In this document: piece after piece, positions 48,592 to 48,753 of the stretch
Layout of the letters: every line of letters starts with the position of its first letter
Position numbering within the stretch: position 1 is the first letter of the stretch
Assembly (NCBI GenBank): GCA_019429105.1
Contig: JAHYJE010000026.1
Location: 1-48,753 of the forward strand
Reading direction: 5' to 3'
DNA length: 48,753 nucleotides
Origin: Syntrophobacterales bacterium
GTDB taxonomy: Bacteria > Desulfobacterota > Syntrophia > Syntrophales > UBA5619
Program-made: the position numbers and the translations under genes
The notes under the pieces: model-generated
The model's input: the letters and a program-made list of their open reading frames with translations, nothing else
What the model was told of the DNA's origin: nothing
The model's database searches: none

Positions 48592-48753
48592 TCTTCATCC
48601 GGCCTGCGGCTTGATAGATAACCGGTCGGTACTTTGGAGGAGGAATCGGTTTTTTCTCAGCCCGGGCAGCCTGCAACCAAAGCTCTTTGGCTTTTTGAAC
48701 CTCTTGAAGAGCCTTGTCAGGAGTCTGGCCAAACGCAGAACATGCCTCCAAAT
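48566..48753 (-). CDS. hicB: HicB-like antitoxin, C-terminal part (runs off the window)
   Basis: The frame is open to the window edge; the upstream start is not visible. The visible ~61 residues (EACSAFGQTPDKALQEVQKA, then KPIPPPKYRPV) match the HicB antitoxin pattern, in which a G-C-x-A/S-x-G-x-T-P-x-E/D-A-L segment is followed by an amphipathic helix and a P-I-P-x-P turn. HicB neutralises the HicA ribonuclease; hicA would lie beyond the window. Confidence 0.7.
   Translation of the reverse strand, partial: LEACSAFGQTPDKALQEVQKAKELWLQAARAEKKPIPPPKYRPVIYQAAGRMKNGPDAQFR

Overview
The window reads as a bacterial chromosome segment, almost fully coding, with long same-strand gene runs, good Shine-Dalgarno sites and a mid-range base composition (judged by eye). 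The gene set fits an anaerobic Desulfobacterota-type bacterium (former Deltaproteobacteria, perhaps Syntrophales): GH57-type glucan enzymes, a mannose-class PTS fragment, large hybrid sensor kinases, HD-GYP and PilZ proteins, and a short MetE-like methionine synthase. The taxonomic placement is inference; no rRNA or other marker is present.

Layout. 1-1121: decayed substrate-binding/PAS/HD-GYP signalling gene whose 3' end runs into a palindromic repeat. 1122-1747: mostly empty spacer, then tRNA-Leu(UAA) with its own promoter and terminator. 1823-6886: mtaD, a GH57-glycosyltransferase fusion and a SAM methyltransferase. 6883-11859: two-gene unit of a PilZ protein and a hybrid histidine kinase. 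11860-12205: a probable gene fragment and a second copy of the repeat. 12214-17524: hrpA, a core-MetE-like protein and a small monooxygenase-fold protein, all on the plus strand.

17568-36308: an unbroken minus-strand run. Read 5' to 3' it starts with a compatible-solute operon (phosphatase, GpgS-like glycosyltransferase, second glycosyltransferase, MscS-type channel). It continues with moaC, a membrane protein, a Fis-like regulator, a left-handed beta-helix protein, a giant GlmS-like protein, pyrG and recD. It ends with PTS IIA, IIB and IIC, rimI, pyrK and pyrD. 36576-47724: plus-strand genes for a small lipoprotein, a LapA-like protein, YifB/ComM, ilvE, a LolA-like protein, glycogen debranching enzyme and a 1417-residue glycogen synthase-glucan phosphorylase fusion. 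47775-48753: two DUF488 genes (one truncated) and the end of a hicB-like antitoxin gene.

Three themes link the genes. The first is alpha-glucan storage: two synthase-type domains, each fused to a glucan-remodelling enzyme, plus a debranching enzyme. The second is osmoadaptation: glycosylglycerate synthesis coupled to a membrane channel. The third is precursor supply for nucleotides and sugar nucleotides: pyrG, pyrD, pyrK, a GlmS-like enzyme and a beta-helix protein. The most unusual items are the osmolyte operon with its built-in channel, the giant GlmS-like protein with an internal nucleophile cysteine, the fused glucan enzymes, and the repeat family with compensatory stem changes.
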